64,000 bases of DNA from Victivallaceae bacterium (GTDB lineage: Bacteria > Verrucomicrobiota > Lentisphaeria > Victivallales > Victivallaceae): positions 1 to 64,000 of the forward strand of contig JAKIUY010000006.1 of assembly GCA_021647315.1 (NCBI GenBank), given 5' to 3'. Shown in pieces: positions 26,715 to 34,835 of the stretch (position 1 is the first letter of the stretch; the number at the start of each line of letters is the position of its first letter). A program made the position numbers and the translations under genes. The notes under the pieces are model-generated. The model searched no databases. It saw only the letters and a list, made by a program, of their open reading frames with translations, and was not told the origin of the DNA.

Positions 26715-26936
26715 ATGGAAAATAAAATTAGAGAAAAACTTGAGTCGCTGCGAGTTCACCTGCAGGCGGATGGTGGTGATATGGAAATTGTTGAGATTGA
26801 AGGTAAGACTGTGAGACTCAGACTTCAGGGAGCATGTGGTACTTGTCCGCATGCAACTATGACCATAAAGGACGGGCTCGAACGTATTCTGCGTGAAGAA
26901 ATTGATCCTGAAATCCTTATTGAACGGGTAATGTAG
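26715..26936 (+). CDS. NifU C-terminal-domain (Nfu) Fe-S carrier
   Basis: A 73-residue stand-alone Nfu domain that carries and delivers [4Fe-4S] clusters. It contains HLQADGGDMEIVEIEG and the cluster-binding CGTCPHATMTIKDGLE (C-x-x-C, about 42-45), nearly the same as the last domain of the NifU encoded at 13075-13923. The start has AAGGAG upstream. Two small hairpins (TGCCC/GGGCA and TTCGC/GCGGA) precede it. It converges with a lipoprotein gene whose last codon is only one base away. Confidence 0.9.
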   Translation: MENKIREKLESLRVHLQADGGDMEIVEIEGKTVRLRLQGACGTCPHATMTIKDGLERILREEIDPEILIERVM

Positions 26937-27278
26937 TTAAAATAATTTGAAAATATTGCGCTTTTTCTTACTGTCCTGTTCTTTGTAGTATTCATTGAGG
27001 TATTGCTGTTCATAACTGTTGAGAGATGAATTGAGGTTGCTTTTTGTCGCTCCTTTATCAGGTTTCAAACCGAATACGGTATTTTTTAACTGGCGTTGGC
27101 GTTTTTGATGTGGCGTAAGCTTGGCTTCTCGCTCTGCCTCTATTAACTCAGCCTCTATTAACTCAGCCTCTGGATTCTTTTTCTTGGGTGCTGGGTTAAA
27201 GTAGGTGCGAAAACTTTTGCAGCTGGTCAGCGAAACAATTATCAGAGCACCGCTGATTAATATCAATAACTTGTTCAT
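26937..27278 (-). CDS. Small lipoprotein of unknown function
   Basis: A 113-residue predicted lipoprotein. The start at 27278 is chosen because AAGGAA lies nine bases upstream and it opens directly with the signal peptide LLILISGALIIVSLTSC (lipobox LTSC, Cys about 19); a longer frame upstream runs into a dispersed repeat. The mature part is charged and probably disordered/helical, with a tandem duplication giving EAELIEAELIEAE (from the repeated DNA TTAACTCAGCCTC), and ends in KKKRNIFKLF. I do not recognise it. Confidence 0.7.
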   Translation of the reverse strand: MNKLLILISGALIIVSLTSCKSFRTYFNPAPKKKNPEAELIEAELIEAEREAKLTPHQKRQRQLKNTVFGLKPDKGATKSNLNSSLNSYEQQYLNEYYKEQDSKKKRNIFKLF

Positions 27279-27311
27279 TGCAGAATTCCTTATTTTTATA
27301 AAATATAAATT

Positions 27312-27391
27312 AATACACAAGTGCATTCTTTTAGCTAGTTTTCTGTGCGTAATCAAGATTAACTGCGCAGCTTTTTAATAGCTTTCAGATC
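27312..27391 (-). repeat. Dispersed 85-bp repeat, copy 2
   Basis: The complement reads GATCTGAAAGCTATT to CTAGCTAAAAGAATGCACTT and GTGTATTAA, the same order as at 3427-3515. Relative to the downstream lipoprotein gene it has the same orientation as copy 1 has to its own downstream gene. Confidence 0.75.
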
Positions 27392-27445
27392 ACACAATGG
27401 TATAAACCTTACTCGAATGGGTATAACATAACCTCGGTTTATGGA

Positions 27446-27691
27446 ATGTTCAATTTTGATATTACAATTGATTTGCATGGTTGTGTGGTTGAAGAGGCAC
27501 TCGTTATGCTGGAAGAGCGATGTTTTGTTGAACACTCACGCAGTATTATGATTATCCATGGACGCGGTGATGGCGCCCTTAAAAGTGCGGTTAGAGATTT
27601 TGTTCTGCAATGTTCCGACATCAAAGACTATGACTGGGGCGAAGATTTGAACCTGCCCGGCACGGACGGTATTACGATTGTTTATACCTAG
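27446..27691 (+). CDS. Smr-domain protein
   Basis: A stand-alone small MutS-related (Smr) domain of 81 residues. The two signatures are present: DLHGCVVEEALVML at the start and IIHGRGDGALKSAVRDFV in the middle. Smr domains are known to bind and often nick nucleic acids (branched DNA or mRNA on collided ribosomes). The protein lacks the long linker found in SmrA/SmrB, so its partner or target is unknown. No good ribosome-binding site is seen. The TAG stop codon is the beginning of a short dispersed repeat (TAGTGTCTGAACTAAAACGC). Confidence 0.78.
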   Translation: MFNFDITIDLHGCVVEEALVMLEERCFVEHSRSIMIIHGRGDGALKSAVRDFVLQCSDIKDYDWGEDLNLPGTDGITIVYT

Positions 27692-27708
27692 TGTCTGAAC
27701 TAAAACGC
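27689..27708 (+). repeat. Solo end of the clpS-leader repeat family
   Basis: TAGTGTCTGAACTAAAACGC matches TAGTGCCTGAATGAAAACGC at 422-441 with few changes. The first three bases are the stop codon of the Smr gene. Confidence 0.55.
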
Positions 27709-27739
27709 CGGTTATGTTCACTATTTATCAGGAGTTTAA

Positions 27740-28543
27740 ATGAATTGCAATAGAGAAAAAGTTGCTGCGGCCACGATTAGAATGGTTGAGACTATTGAAC
27801 GCCTCAGAGCACCGGACGGTTGTCCCTGGGATCAAGAACAGACCCATGAATCACTGAAGGAGTGTCTAGTTGAAGAGTGTGCTGAACTGCTTGATGATAT
27901 CGATGATGGTAACTATGAAGGGATGCTGGGTGAAATCGGTGATGTGATGCTCAACGTGGTCATGCAGTCGGTTATTGCTGCTGAAAATGATAAATTCAAC
28001 TTTGTTGACGTGATGGAAAATTTGAGCAATAAGCTGGTTAGACGCCATCCACATGTTTTCGGTGATGCACAGGCTGCTAACCCGGACGAAGTTAAAGTGT
28101 TGTGGGATGCCGTAAAAAAGAGTGAAAACAGTCATGTCGAAAAATCTATTCTGCCTAACGGTCCCCGCAATGTCTCTGCGTTGCTGGCGGCACGCAAAAT
28201 CCAACGTAAAGCGGCTAAACAGGGTTTTGACTGGCGTGACCAAAATGAAATAATTGTCAAGATCCATGAAGAACTGGAAGAGGTTAAACAGGCGATAGCC
28301 AATGGCGATGATGTTGAAACTGATCGTGAAATTGGGGATCTGTTATTTGCTGTGGTTAATCTTGCCCGCTTCAGAGAACGTCAGCCAGCTGAAGATCTGT
28401 TGCGTAATACCATTAGAAAGTTTATCCGGCGTTTCCGTTATATCGAGGGACAGTTTGATTATGACCATAAACAACTAAGTTCCGCTGGCATTGAACGCCT
28501 CGAAGCGTTATGGCAGGAAGCTAAAAAATTTGATGTCTGTTAG
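27740..28543 (+). CDS. mazG: Nucleoside triphosphate pyrophosphohydrolase MazG
   Basis: Hydrolyses canonical and aberrant NTPs to NMP and pyrophosphate. The 267-residue protein carries the two tandem MazG domains: the first (about 10-120) with RAPDGCPWDQEQTHESLKEC, EECAELLDDID and EIGDVMLNVV, the second (about 150-260) with NEIIVKIHEELEEVKQAI and REIGDLLFAVVNLAR. The E-x-x-E-(12-28)-E-x-x-D metal-binding pattern is intact in both. GGAG precedes the ATG. It follows the Smr gene on the same strand. Confidence 0.93.
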   Translation: MNCNREKVAAATIRMVETIERLRAPDGCPWDQEQTHESLKECLVEECAELLDDIDDGNYEGMLGEIGDVMLNVVMQSVIAAENDKFNFVDVMENLSNKLVRRHPHVFGDAQAANPDEVKVLWDAVKKSENSHVEKSILPNGPRNVSALLAARKIQRKAAKQGFDWRDQNEIIVKIHEELEEVKQAIANGDDVETDREIGDLLFAVVNLARFRERQPAEDLLRNTIRKFIRRFRYIEGQFDYDHKQLSSAGIERLEALWQEAKKFDVC

Positions 28544-28669
28544 AGTAACAATTGATTTTAAATAGGTTGCAGGCAGTGCGTGCCTGTTAAAGTGGGATTG
28601 ACCTCCTGGTCAGGAAGAGAATTATTTTATTCATCTGCTACAATGTTAAATTAAAATGAGGAATATTCA

Positions 28670-29836
28670 ATGAACAGCAAATTTTTTACCTTAATGACAT
28701 TATTACTGATTTCTACTCTGACACTGACAGCTTACTCAGCCACAAAAAAAACAATTACAGCGAAAAAATATCAACTCTATTTCGGCACGGGCTCTATGGG
28801 GAGTCAGGCCGGTATATTCAGCAGTACTCTGGATATGGAAATCGGGAAACTGACCAAACCCAAATTGGTAGCCAAGGCAATGCGTACAGGGATTCTTGCT
28901 ATTGATCCGTCAGGAACTTTCCTTTATACTTCCGGCAAACCGGCAGGGGCTAGACGGGCACGTGGCGGGTCAATTTGTGCTTTTAAGATTGATCAGGACA
29001 GCGGAAAACTTACACTGCTGAACTCGCAGGCAAGTCATGGTATTGGCCCCTGTTATCTTTTAATTGATCCCAAACGGCGTAATTTATTGGTTGTTCATTA
29101 TCGGGGTGGAAATTGTGTTGTGTTGCCGATTGCCAGAGACGGGTCGCTGAAAGCTGTTTCATCGGTGCAGCAACACACTGGTTCCAGTATCCATCCACAG
29201 CGGCAAGACGTTCCGCATCCTCATTCAATTATTCTTGACCCGGCGGGGCGTTATGTTTTTGTCGCTGACCTTGGGCTTGATAAGATGGTGATCTATAAGT
29301 TTAATTCAACGTCGGGAAAACTCACACCGAACAAACCACCATTCGTCAAGGTTAAAGCTGGCGGTGGCCCACGCCATTTTGTTTTTCATCCTTCGAGTAA
29401 ATTTGCCTATGTTAATCTTGAACTGACCTCGGAAGTAACAGCTTTCAAGTATGATGCTAAGCGGGGAAAGTTGAAACAATTTCAGACTATCACTACGTTG
29501 CCAAAAGATTTTTCAGGTAAGAATGCAAATGCAGGTATCTGTATTACCCCTGACGGGCGCTTTCTCTATGTTTCCAATCGCGGGCATAACAGTATTGCCA
29601 TCTTCTCGGTTGATGCTAAGAGTGGTAAATTGACTATGCTCAGCAGTGAATCTACTCGGGGTGATGTTCCGCAGGCGATCAAAATTGATCCTACAGGCAG
29701 TTATATTATTGTTACCGACAAACGTGCCGGTCATGTCAGTGTCTTCAGGATTAACCAAAAAACGGGCCTGCTTTCGTATACCGACAGCATCAACATTGCC
29801 AAAGTCGGTACAGTTGAATTCCGCAAAATCAATTAG
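28670..29836 (+). CDS. Secreted lactonase-family beta-propeller protein
   Basis: A seven-bladed propeller of the 6-phosphogluconolactonase (YbhE/Pgl)/carboxy-muconate lactonizing type (388 aa) with a signal peptide (LMTLLLISTLTLTAYSA, about 5-22). Repeated blade strands are visible: YFGTGSMGSQAGIF, GTFLYTSGKPAG, PHPHSIILDPAGRYVFVADL, GGGPRHFVFHPSSKFAYV, CITPDGRFLYVSNRG, and PQAIKIDPTGSYIIV. The His and Asp/Glu typical of the propeller's central cavity lie in PHPHS and GPRH. Export argues against a role in the pentose phosphate pathway; a periplasmic sugar-lactone hydrolase is likely but unproven. It is convergent with the ROK gene and overlaps its last four bases. Confidence 0.8.
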   Translation: MNSKFFTLMTLLLISTLTLTAYSATKKTITAKKYQLYFGTGSMGSQAGIFSSTLDMEIGKLTKPKLVAKAMRTGILAIDPSGTFLYTSGKPAGARRARGGSICAFKIDQDSGKLTLLNSQASHGIGPCYLLIDPKRRNLLVVHYRGGNCVVLPIARDGSLKAVSSVQQHTGSSIHPQRQDVPHPHSIILDPAGRYVFVADLGLDKMVIYKFNSTSGKLTPNKPPFVKVKAGGGPRHFVFHPSSKFAYVNLELTSEVTAFKYDAKRGKLKQFQTITTLPKDFSGKNANAGICITPDGRFLYVSNRGHNSIAIFSVDAKSGKLTMLSSESTRGDVPQAIKIDPTGSYIIVTDKRAGHVSVFRINQKTGLLSYTDSINIAKVGTVEFRKIN

Positions 29837-31002
29837 CATTGTTTTCTAATAAGTAATGAATTGCGGTTTATCATGGCTACGCCTTTGGCGGTGGCATAGC
29901 TGTCCAGTTCGGAAATTTTAATTTCCAGTTTTTTCAGAGCCCGGGGATGACAATTCATTTTCAGGGTCTGTTCGATGGAATTGGTCAGATAACTGCCCAT
30001 GCCGGTCAACTCTCCGCTTAAAATTATTAGCGCTGGATTCAGTAACGCTACGACATTGACTAACGCTAGACCGATTTTGTCGGCAATTTTAAAGGCCATG
30101 GTTGTGGCAACCTTATCGCCACTGTTGACACAGTCGATAAATGACTGAATAGAGATATTTTTGGTCAGCGACGTGATGACCTCCCTGGAAAGCATGGCAT
30201 TCACCTGACGTCTGATGCCGGCTTCGCCGGCGACAGCTTCAAGACAGCCTTTGTTGCCGCATTGACATAACGGTCCATCGGGCTCAACAATCACATGACC
30301 AATTTCCATGCCGCAACCGCTGTCGCCATAAAAAACTGCTCCAGATTTGATAAAACTGCCGCCGATTCCGGTGCCGAGCTCCATATGAAAAATGCTTTGC
30401 GGTGCAGTTTGGCCCAGCGCATTGGCTTCGATAAATATTCTGGCGGCTGCTGACGTAGTGACATTCAGATGTTCAATGCCAAAATTATTATTCAACCATG
30501 CGGTAATATCAAAATCATGCCAGCCTGGTAGGTTTACTGCAACTAAAGATATGCCACTACCCTGATCCACCAAACCAGGATCAGCAAAACCCAAACCGAG
30601 AATAGGTGGATGGTCTGTTCCCAGTTGCCGCTTTAAATTTTCAATGCATTCAGCTATTTCACTGCGGGCAATGTTGGCATTTTTCTCTGTTTCAGAACGG
30701 ATAAACGCTTCAGCCAGAAGATTCCCAGTCAAATCCATAATAACCCCGGCAGTATAATGAATATGCAGATCAATCCCGATAAAACAGCCATATTCACTGT
30801 TCAATACCAGCTCAGAAGCTCGGCGCCCGGTTTTCTTGCCTTTACGGTTCGGTTCCATAATCAATCCGTCGATTTTTAAAGCATCAACTGCTTTCAATAA
30901 AGTTCCGGGGCGGATCTGCCATTGTTCGATAAGTTCGCTGCGGGTTGTTGTGCCGGCAAATAACCAGTGAATAATTTTCTGTTGTAATTCATTTTTTTTC
31001 AT
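29833..31002 (-). CDS. ROK-family transcriptional repressor 1
   Basis: NagC/XylR-type regulator (389 aa). The N-terminal winged helix (about 1-70) includes TTRSELIEQWQIRPGTLLKAVDAL. The ROK domain follows, with IGIDLHIHYTAGVIMDL (ATP/phosphate loop), LGLGFADPGLVD, ELGTGIGGSFIKSG and the zinc motif CQCGNKGCLE (about 250). The sugar-binding acidic residues appear kept (EIGHVIVEPDG). It is divergent from the aminotransferase gene; a 13-bp sequence in inverted orientation at 31048 and 31143 fits its operator. The ligand is probably a sugar or sugar phosphate metabolised by the genes next to it. Confidence 0.88.
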   Translation of the reverse strand: MKKNELQQKIIHWLFAGTTTRSELIEQWQIRPGTLLKAVDALKIDGLIMEPNRKGKKTGRRASELVLNSEYGCFIGIDLHIHYTAGVIMDLTGNLLAEAFIRSETEKNANIARSEIAECIENLKRQLGTDHPPILGLGFADPGLVDQGSGISLVAVNLPGWHDFDITAWLNNNFGIEHLNVTTSAAARIFIEANALGQTAPQSIFHMELGTGIGGSFIKSGAVFYGDSGCGMEIGHVIVEPDGPLCQCGNKGCLEAVAGEAGIRRQVNAMLSREVITSLTKNISIQSFIDCVNSGDKVATTMAFKIADKIGLALVNVVALLNPALIILSGELTGMGSYLTNSIEQTLKMNCHPRALKKLEIKISELDSYATAKGVAMINRNSLLIRKQC

Positions 31003-31047
31003 AGCTATATCTCATATCTGAATAATTCGTAATTATATATAATACAC

Positions 31048-31060
31048 TTTTGTTTTATAA
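31048..31060 (-). promoter_or_regulatory. Candidate ROK 1 operator, left site
   Basis: On the complement TTATAAAACAAAA lies directly after a TTGACT -35 (31061-31066) and before a TTATAT-like -10 of the ROK gene, that is within its promoter spacer. The same 13 bases occur on the other strand at 31143-31155. Confidence 0.5.
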
Positions 31061-31106
31061 AGTCAATAAAAATAACTAAAAAAGTTTATAATAAGATTAT
31101 TATGTC

Positions 31107-31135
31107 TTGCAAAGGAGAAATAAATAGACTATAAT
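31107..31135 (+). promoter_or_regulatory. Candidate promoter of the aminotransferase gene
   Basis: TTGCAA (31107-31112), 17-bp spacer, TATAAT (31130-31135). The expected transcription start falls on the right-hand 13-bp operator-like site. Confidence 0.5.
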
Positions 31136-31142
31136 ATCATTA

Positions 31143-31155
31143 TTATAAAACAAAA
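31143..31155 (+). promoter_or_regulatory. Candidate ROK 1 operator, right site
   Basis: TTATAAAACAAAA overlaps the predicted start of transcription of the 31253 gene and is an exact inverted match to 31048-31060, 95 bp away centre to centre (about nine DNA turns). Confidence 0.5.
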
Positions 31156-31252
31156 AATATTTATTGATAGTGCATTAGACCGTTAAGTAAAAAGTCAACA
31201 GGAGTATTTGTTGTCGGAGTCCACAGCTAAAATGTAAAAAATGGAGTCAATT

Positions 31253-32581
31253 ATGAAAGATCAAGCAAATATTACAGCAGGCGAACAGGCAAAACACATT
31301 ACCGGTGGCGAAACAGATGGTGGCATTACCAGTTCTTATGCTACAGATGATGGCGTTAAATTGAAAGTTCCCTATTCGTTTATGGGAACGATCTATGATG
31401 AAGCTGAAGAGCAGGCGGTGTTGGCGGCGATGAAACAGGATACGTTGACTATGGGACCTAAAACTGCGGAGTTTCAGGAAAAATTTGCTGAGCTTTGCGG
31501 GGTGAAGCATGCATTTGCGGTTTCCAATTGTACCACTGGCATGCATGTCGCAACCCAGTTGTTTGATATTAAGAAAGGCGACGAAGTAATTGTGACGCCA
31601 AATACCTTTATTGCGACTTCTCTGGTTATTCTTAAAGAGGGCGCGATTCCGGTTTATGCTGACATAGATCCTGATACCTATAATATCGATCCGGAATGCG
31701 TCGCAAAACTGGTTACTGAAAAAACCAAAGCTATTTATGTGGTTCATTACGGTGGCTTAATGGTTGACATGGATCCGATTATGGAGATTGCGAAAAAGCA
31801 TAACCTGTTTGTACTGGAAGATTGTGCACATGCACACAATGCTGAATACAAAGGGCGCAAAGCCGGTTCAATCGGTGATATCGGGGTCTTCTCTTTTCAT
31901 TCACTGAAGAATATGACAACTTGTGGCGAAGGCGGCATGATGACGACTAATAATGATGAGTTCGGCAAGGGCATGGAAGCGTTGCGCTGTATGAATCTTA
32001 CGCAGTGGAAACCTGAAGATAAAAGCTGGAAGTTTGGTGGAATTGAGTGTAATAAAGCTAGTGATTTGGAATACTGGCTACCGTCACATTTTGATGTTGA
32101 TGACTGGAATGGACATTGGGGTAATAACTACCGGATGAATGAAATTCAGGCTGCAGTTGGTTGCTGTCAGGTGGATAAAGCTGATATGCTGACTGATAAA
32201 CGGCGTGCCATCGGGCACAAACTTACTGCCGGATTGCAGGGTATAAAAGGTATTACTCCAGTATTTGAATCGGCAGACTGCAAACATGTTTTCCATCTTT
32301 ACACGGTCTGTGTTGAAGAGGCGGAACTCGGTGCGACTAGGGATGAATTTATGAAAGTGCTTTATGAGGAAGAGGGTATTCAGGGCATTCTGCATTATCA
32401 GCCGACCTATCATTTTACTGGATTGAAAAAAATGGGTTATGATCCAGATCAATGCCCGAATGCTAATGCATTTTTTTATAAACGTGAATTGAATCTGCCG
32501 ATGCACCCGAAACTTACCGATGAAGATGTCGAAATGATGATTGCCGGTATTCGTAATGCGGCTGAAAAGGTTAGGAAATAA
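31253..32581 (+). CDS. DegT/DnrJ/EryC1/StrS-family aminotransferase
   Basis: PLP enzyme of the sugar-aminotransferase family (442 aa from the ATG at 31253; GGAG seven bases upstream favours this over the ATG at 31241). Seen are FMGTIYDEAEEQAVLAAMKQ, the FAVSNCTTGMHVA loop, EVIVTPNTFIATSL, VLEDCAHAHNAEYKG and the PLP lysine in FSFHSLKNMTTCGEGGMMTT (about 225). An N-terminal extension of about 40 residues and an inserted stretch around 260-290 (DKSWKFGGIECNKASDLEYW) are longer than usual. Family members form amino sugars or aminocyclitols such as scyllo-inosamine; in a catabolic setting the reverse reaction is possible. It heads the gene cluster with the Gfo/Idh/MocA gene four bases behind. Confidence 0.85.
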   Translation: MKDQANITAGEQAKHITGGETDGGITSSYATDDGVKLKVPYSFMGTIYDEAEEQAVLAAMKQDTLTMGPKTAEFQEKFAELCGVKHAFAVSNCTTGMHVATQLFDIKKGDEVIVTPNTFIATSLVILKEGAIPVYADIDPDTYNIDPECVAKLVTEKTKAIYVVHYGGLMVDMDPIMEIAKKHNLFVLEDCAHAHNAEYKGRKAGSIGDIGVFSFHSLKNMTTCGEGGMMTTNNDEFGKGMEALRCMNLTQWKPEDKSWKFGGIECNKASDLEYWLPSHFDVDDWNGHWGNNYRMNEIQAAVGCCQVDKADMLTDKRRAIGHKLTAGLQGIKGITPVFESADCKHVFHLYTVCVEEAELGATRDEFMKVLYEEEGIQGILHYQPTYHFTGLKKMGYDPDQCPNANAFFYKRELNLPMHPKLTDEDVEMMIAGIRNAAEKVRK

Positions 32582-32585
32582 GCGT

Positions 32586-33629
32586 ATGCAACAGATTAAT
32601 TATGTATTGGTCGGCTTCGGTGGCATTGCGGAAAACCGCATTGCCAAAGAAGGTTTCGCGCTTGATGTTGAACGTTTCACGCCACTTGACGGTATTAAGT
32701 TGATTGGTGCCACGGATATTAATCCGGCACGGCGCGAAGCGGCAGAAGCGCTTGGCTTGAAGTGGTATGATTCACTTGAAGCGGTGCTTGCAGATCAATC
32801 AGTTCAGGCAGTGTTTATTGCAACTAACAACAGCAGTCATGCCGCAATAGCCAAACAGGCAATTGCTGCCGGTAAACATTGTTTGATTGAAAAACCGCTG
32901 GCAACGACACTCGAAGATGCTGCAGTAGTGAAAAAACTGGCTCAGGAACAGGGTGTTTGTGTATCAGTCGATCACATGATGGTCTGTAATGCCTATAATA
33001 TTAAAGCCCGCGAACTGATCATCGATGGTTCATTGGGTGAAGTTAATGACATGGTCTTGCACATGGAATTTCTCTATGGCAGCACGCCTGAAGAGGCTGC
33101 ATCATGGCGCTGTTCGCAACCGTCAGAATTGGGTGGACCAATAGGCGATGTCGCCAGTCACTGTTTTTATATGGCGGAATTTCTCGGGAACAGCAAAATC
33201 ACTTCGATGAGTTGCAGTTATCAGGCGCCAAAACTGGATATCAAGGTAGAAAATGGTGCTCAGATCAAATTCACCTTGGAAAATGGTTTAACTGGAACTA
33301 TATTGGTTTCTTTCGCTGAACCGCGTGGCGGTTTGGTCGGAACACTGTCAAATTTAGGTTATGAAATTTATGGCAGCAAAGCTATTTGCCGGAGTTACGG
33401 GACAATGTTCCAGCTCTCCGGTTATGATGATGAACCGATAAAAATACGTTTAGATATTGATAATGGTAAAAGTGTTGAGCATATATCAATTGCAAATCCA
33501 GACAACATCTATCAAGGCGTTATTATAGAACATGCTGAGGCAATCAGGCAGGGCAAACCAGGTTCCGTTGGTGATGGCTATCGTAATCTTGAACTGATAA
33601 TGGAAGCGCATCGTCTGGCAAAGGAATAA
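32586..33629 (+). CDS. Gfo/Idh/MocA-family oxidoreductase 1
   Basis: NAD(P)-dependent sugar or cyclitol dehydrogenase (347 aa). The Rossmann domain shows VLVGFGGIAENRIAKE, LIGATDINPARREAA and VFIATNNSSHAAIAKQAI, then the catalytic EKPLATTLED (Lys about 97). The C-terminal domain has the GGPIGDVASHCFYMAEFL region that holds the catalytic Asp/His. The start at 32586 is chosen since it follows the aminotransferase stop by four bases and begins the nucleotide-binding strand. A dehydrogenase next to a DegT aminotransferase is the usual pair for 3-amino-sugar or inosamine chemistry. Confidence 0.88.
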   Translation: MQQINYVLVGFGGIAENRIAKEGFALDVERFTPLDGIKLIGATDINPARREAAEALGLKWYDSLEAVLADQSVQAVFIATNNSSHAAIAKQAIAAGKHCLIEKPLATTLEDAAVVKKLAQEQGVCVSVDHMMVCNAYNIKARELIIDGSLGEVNDMVLHMEFLYGSTPEEAASWRCSQPSELGGPIGDVASHCFYMAEFLGNSKITSMSCSYQAPKLDIKVENGAQIKFTLENGLTGTILVSFAEPRGGLVGTLSNLGYEIYGSKAICRSYGTMFQLSGYDDEPIKIRLDIDNGKSVEHISIANPDNIYQGVIIEHAEAIRQGKPGSVGDGYRNLELIMEAHRLAKE

Positions 33630-33684
33630 ATTCAGATTGATGATTTTATATTGCTGAGTCTTGAACACCCTGAGAACGCAAGCA

Positions 33685-33760
33685 TCCTGGGAACGCAGGC
33701 GTCCCGCCTGCAAAAAGCCTGCAAGGCGTGTCCTGGGAACGCAGGCGTCTCGTCGCAGAA
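33685..33760. repeat. Dispersed GCAGGCGTCtCGCCTGC-type repeat pair
   Basis: CTGGGAACGCAGGCGTCCCG (33688 on) and CTGGGAACGCAGGCGTCTCG (33733 on) are tandem relatives; the first forms the palindrome GCAGGCGTCCCGCCTGC. Shorter relatives, TAGGCGTCACGCCTGTGT (34688-34705), TAGGCGTCTCGCCTGTGT (34791-34808) and CGAGCGTCTCGCTTGAG (42532-42548), lie in neighbouring gaps. Confidence 0.65.
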
Positions 33761-33829
33761 AATAGCTCCAAAGCGGGACGCTTATGTTGCTTTGTGTACA
33801 ATCGTTATCTGTAAAGAGAGAGTTAATAT

Positions 33830-34678
33830 ATGAAAACTGTAAAAATGGGCGAAATGACCGTATTAGAAATACGGGAATACCTGAAAACAAATAAGACGAT
33901 AATTCTACCTTATGGTGTGGTTGAGCAGCATGGCTATCATCTGCCACTAGATACCGATATTCGCAATGCTGAAGTTATGGGTAAAAAATTGGCTGAACAA
34001 CTCGGTTGTATTATTGCCCCCACGTTAAACTACTGTTTTTCCGGTGGAATGCTCGAAGGTACCATAAATGTTCGCCCAAATACATTTTCAACAATGGTTT
34101 GTGAAATAGTTGAATCATTGACGATGCAGGGGTTTGAAAATATTATCATTCTTCCAGGGCACGGTGGCAGTGAAAGTATGCTCCATCTCAAAGAATCTTT
34201 ACGCGTTATGAAATGGCTGAATGATAGCACTAAGGATATTCTGCTCATGCTGTTGCCGCTATGGGATTTTTCGCCGACTTGGTTGGAATTGTTCAATAAC
34301 CGTGACTATCATGGTGCCAAAGCTGAGACTTCACTGATGATGTATTGGCATCCGGAAGTTGTCAGGCCGGGAATCGCTCTGGACAGTGATGAGATAGCCG
34401 AGATGATGCGTAATGATCCTGATGCGTTTCAGCTGTGCACCAGATTTACTGAGTTGGAACAGGAAATTGTGACAACGGTTCAGGATCCGCGAATCGAAGT
34501 GGGAATAATGGGTTATCCGCATGAAGCATCAGTTGAATTGGGTGAAAAGATTACCCATGAAATCCTGGATAATGCAGTTCCAGCATTACAGGCTGCGATT
34601 ACCCAGGCAAGCGAAGCTCGTAAAACTGGTGAACGCATAATAGTTAAAGATGATGATAAACTGAAGATATTGAATTAA
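33830..34678 (+). CDS. Creatininase-family amidohydrolase
   Basis: Metal-dependent cyclic-amide hydrolase fold (282 aa). The metal ligands are in place: LPYGVVEQHGYHLPLDTDI (Glu, His, Asp, about 24-42), LPGHGGSES (about 110) and NRDYHGAKAETSLMM (about 160-172). Known relatives open creatinine, formylated pyrimidines, or mycofactocin precursors, and others deformylate or deamidate. The surrounding dehydrogenases and kinases suggest a lactam, lactone or N-acyl sugar intermediate as substrate here. A perfect intrinsic terminator (34707-34729) follows the gene. Confidence 0.85.
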   Translation: MKTVKMGEMTVLEIREYLKTNKTIILPYGVVEQHGYHLPLDTDIRNAEVMGKKLAEQLGCIIAPTLNYCFSGGMLEGTINVRPNTFSTMVCEIVESLTMQGFENIIILPGHGGSESMLHLKESLRVMKWLNDSTKDILLMLLPLWDFSPTWLELFNNRDYHGAKAETSLMMYWHPEVVRPGIALDSDEIAEMMRNDPDAFQLCTRFTELEQEIVTTVQDPRIEVGIMGYPHEASVELGEKITHEILDNAVPALQAAITQASEARKTGERIIVKDDDKLKILN

Positions 34679-34706
34679 AAAATAGCATAGGCGTCACGCC
34701 TGTGTA

Positions 34707-34729
34707 AGTAACGGTTTCCGTTACTTTTT
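34707..34729 (+). terminator. Intrinsic terminator after the creatininase gene
   Basis: AGTAACGG (34707-34714), TTT loop, CCGTTACT (34718-34725) and a run of T. Confidence 0.85.
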
Positions 34730-34812
34730 GACAGCGCAGGAGCATCTGTCATACTGGCAAGCATGTAATCGGGCACGAGCAAAGTAGGGGTAGGCGTCTC
34801 GCCTGTGTAAAA

Positions 34813-34829
34813 CAGTTTCGGAGAAACTG
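34813..34829 (+). promoter_or_regulatory. Hairpin holding the ribosome-binding site of the cyclase gene
   Basis: CAGTTTC and GAAACTG pair around GGA, so the GGAG ribosome-binding site of the gene at 34836 sits at the top of a 7-bp stem. It may tune translation. Confidence 0.4.
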
Positions 34830-34835
34830 GAATCT

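Noticed and set aside
33651-33833. 60-codon frame between the Gfo/Idh and creatininase genes
   Set aside because: It is composed of GCAGGCGTCTCG-type dispersed repeats and has no ribosome-binding site.
34688-34808. CRISPR-like repeat pair
   Set aside because: TAGGCGTCACGCCTGTGT and its relative occur as single scattered palindromes with unequal spacing; no array and no cas genes are present.
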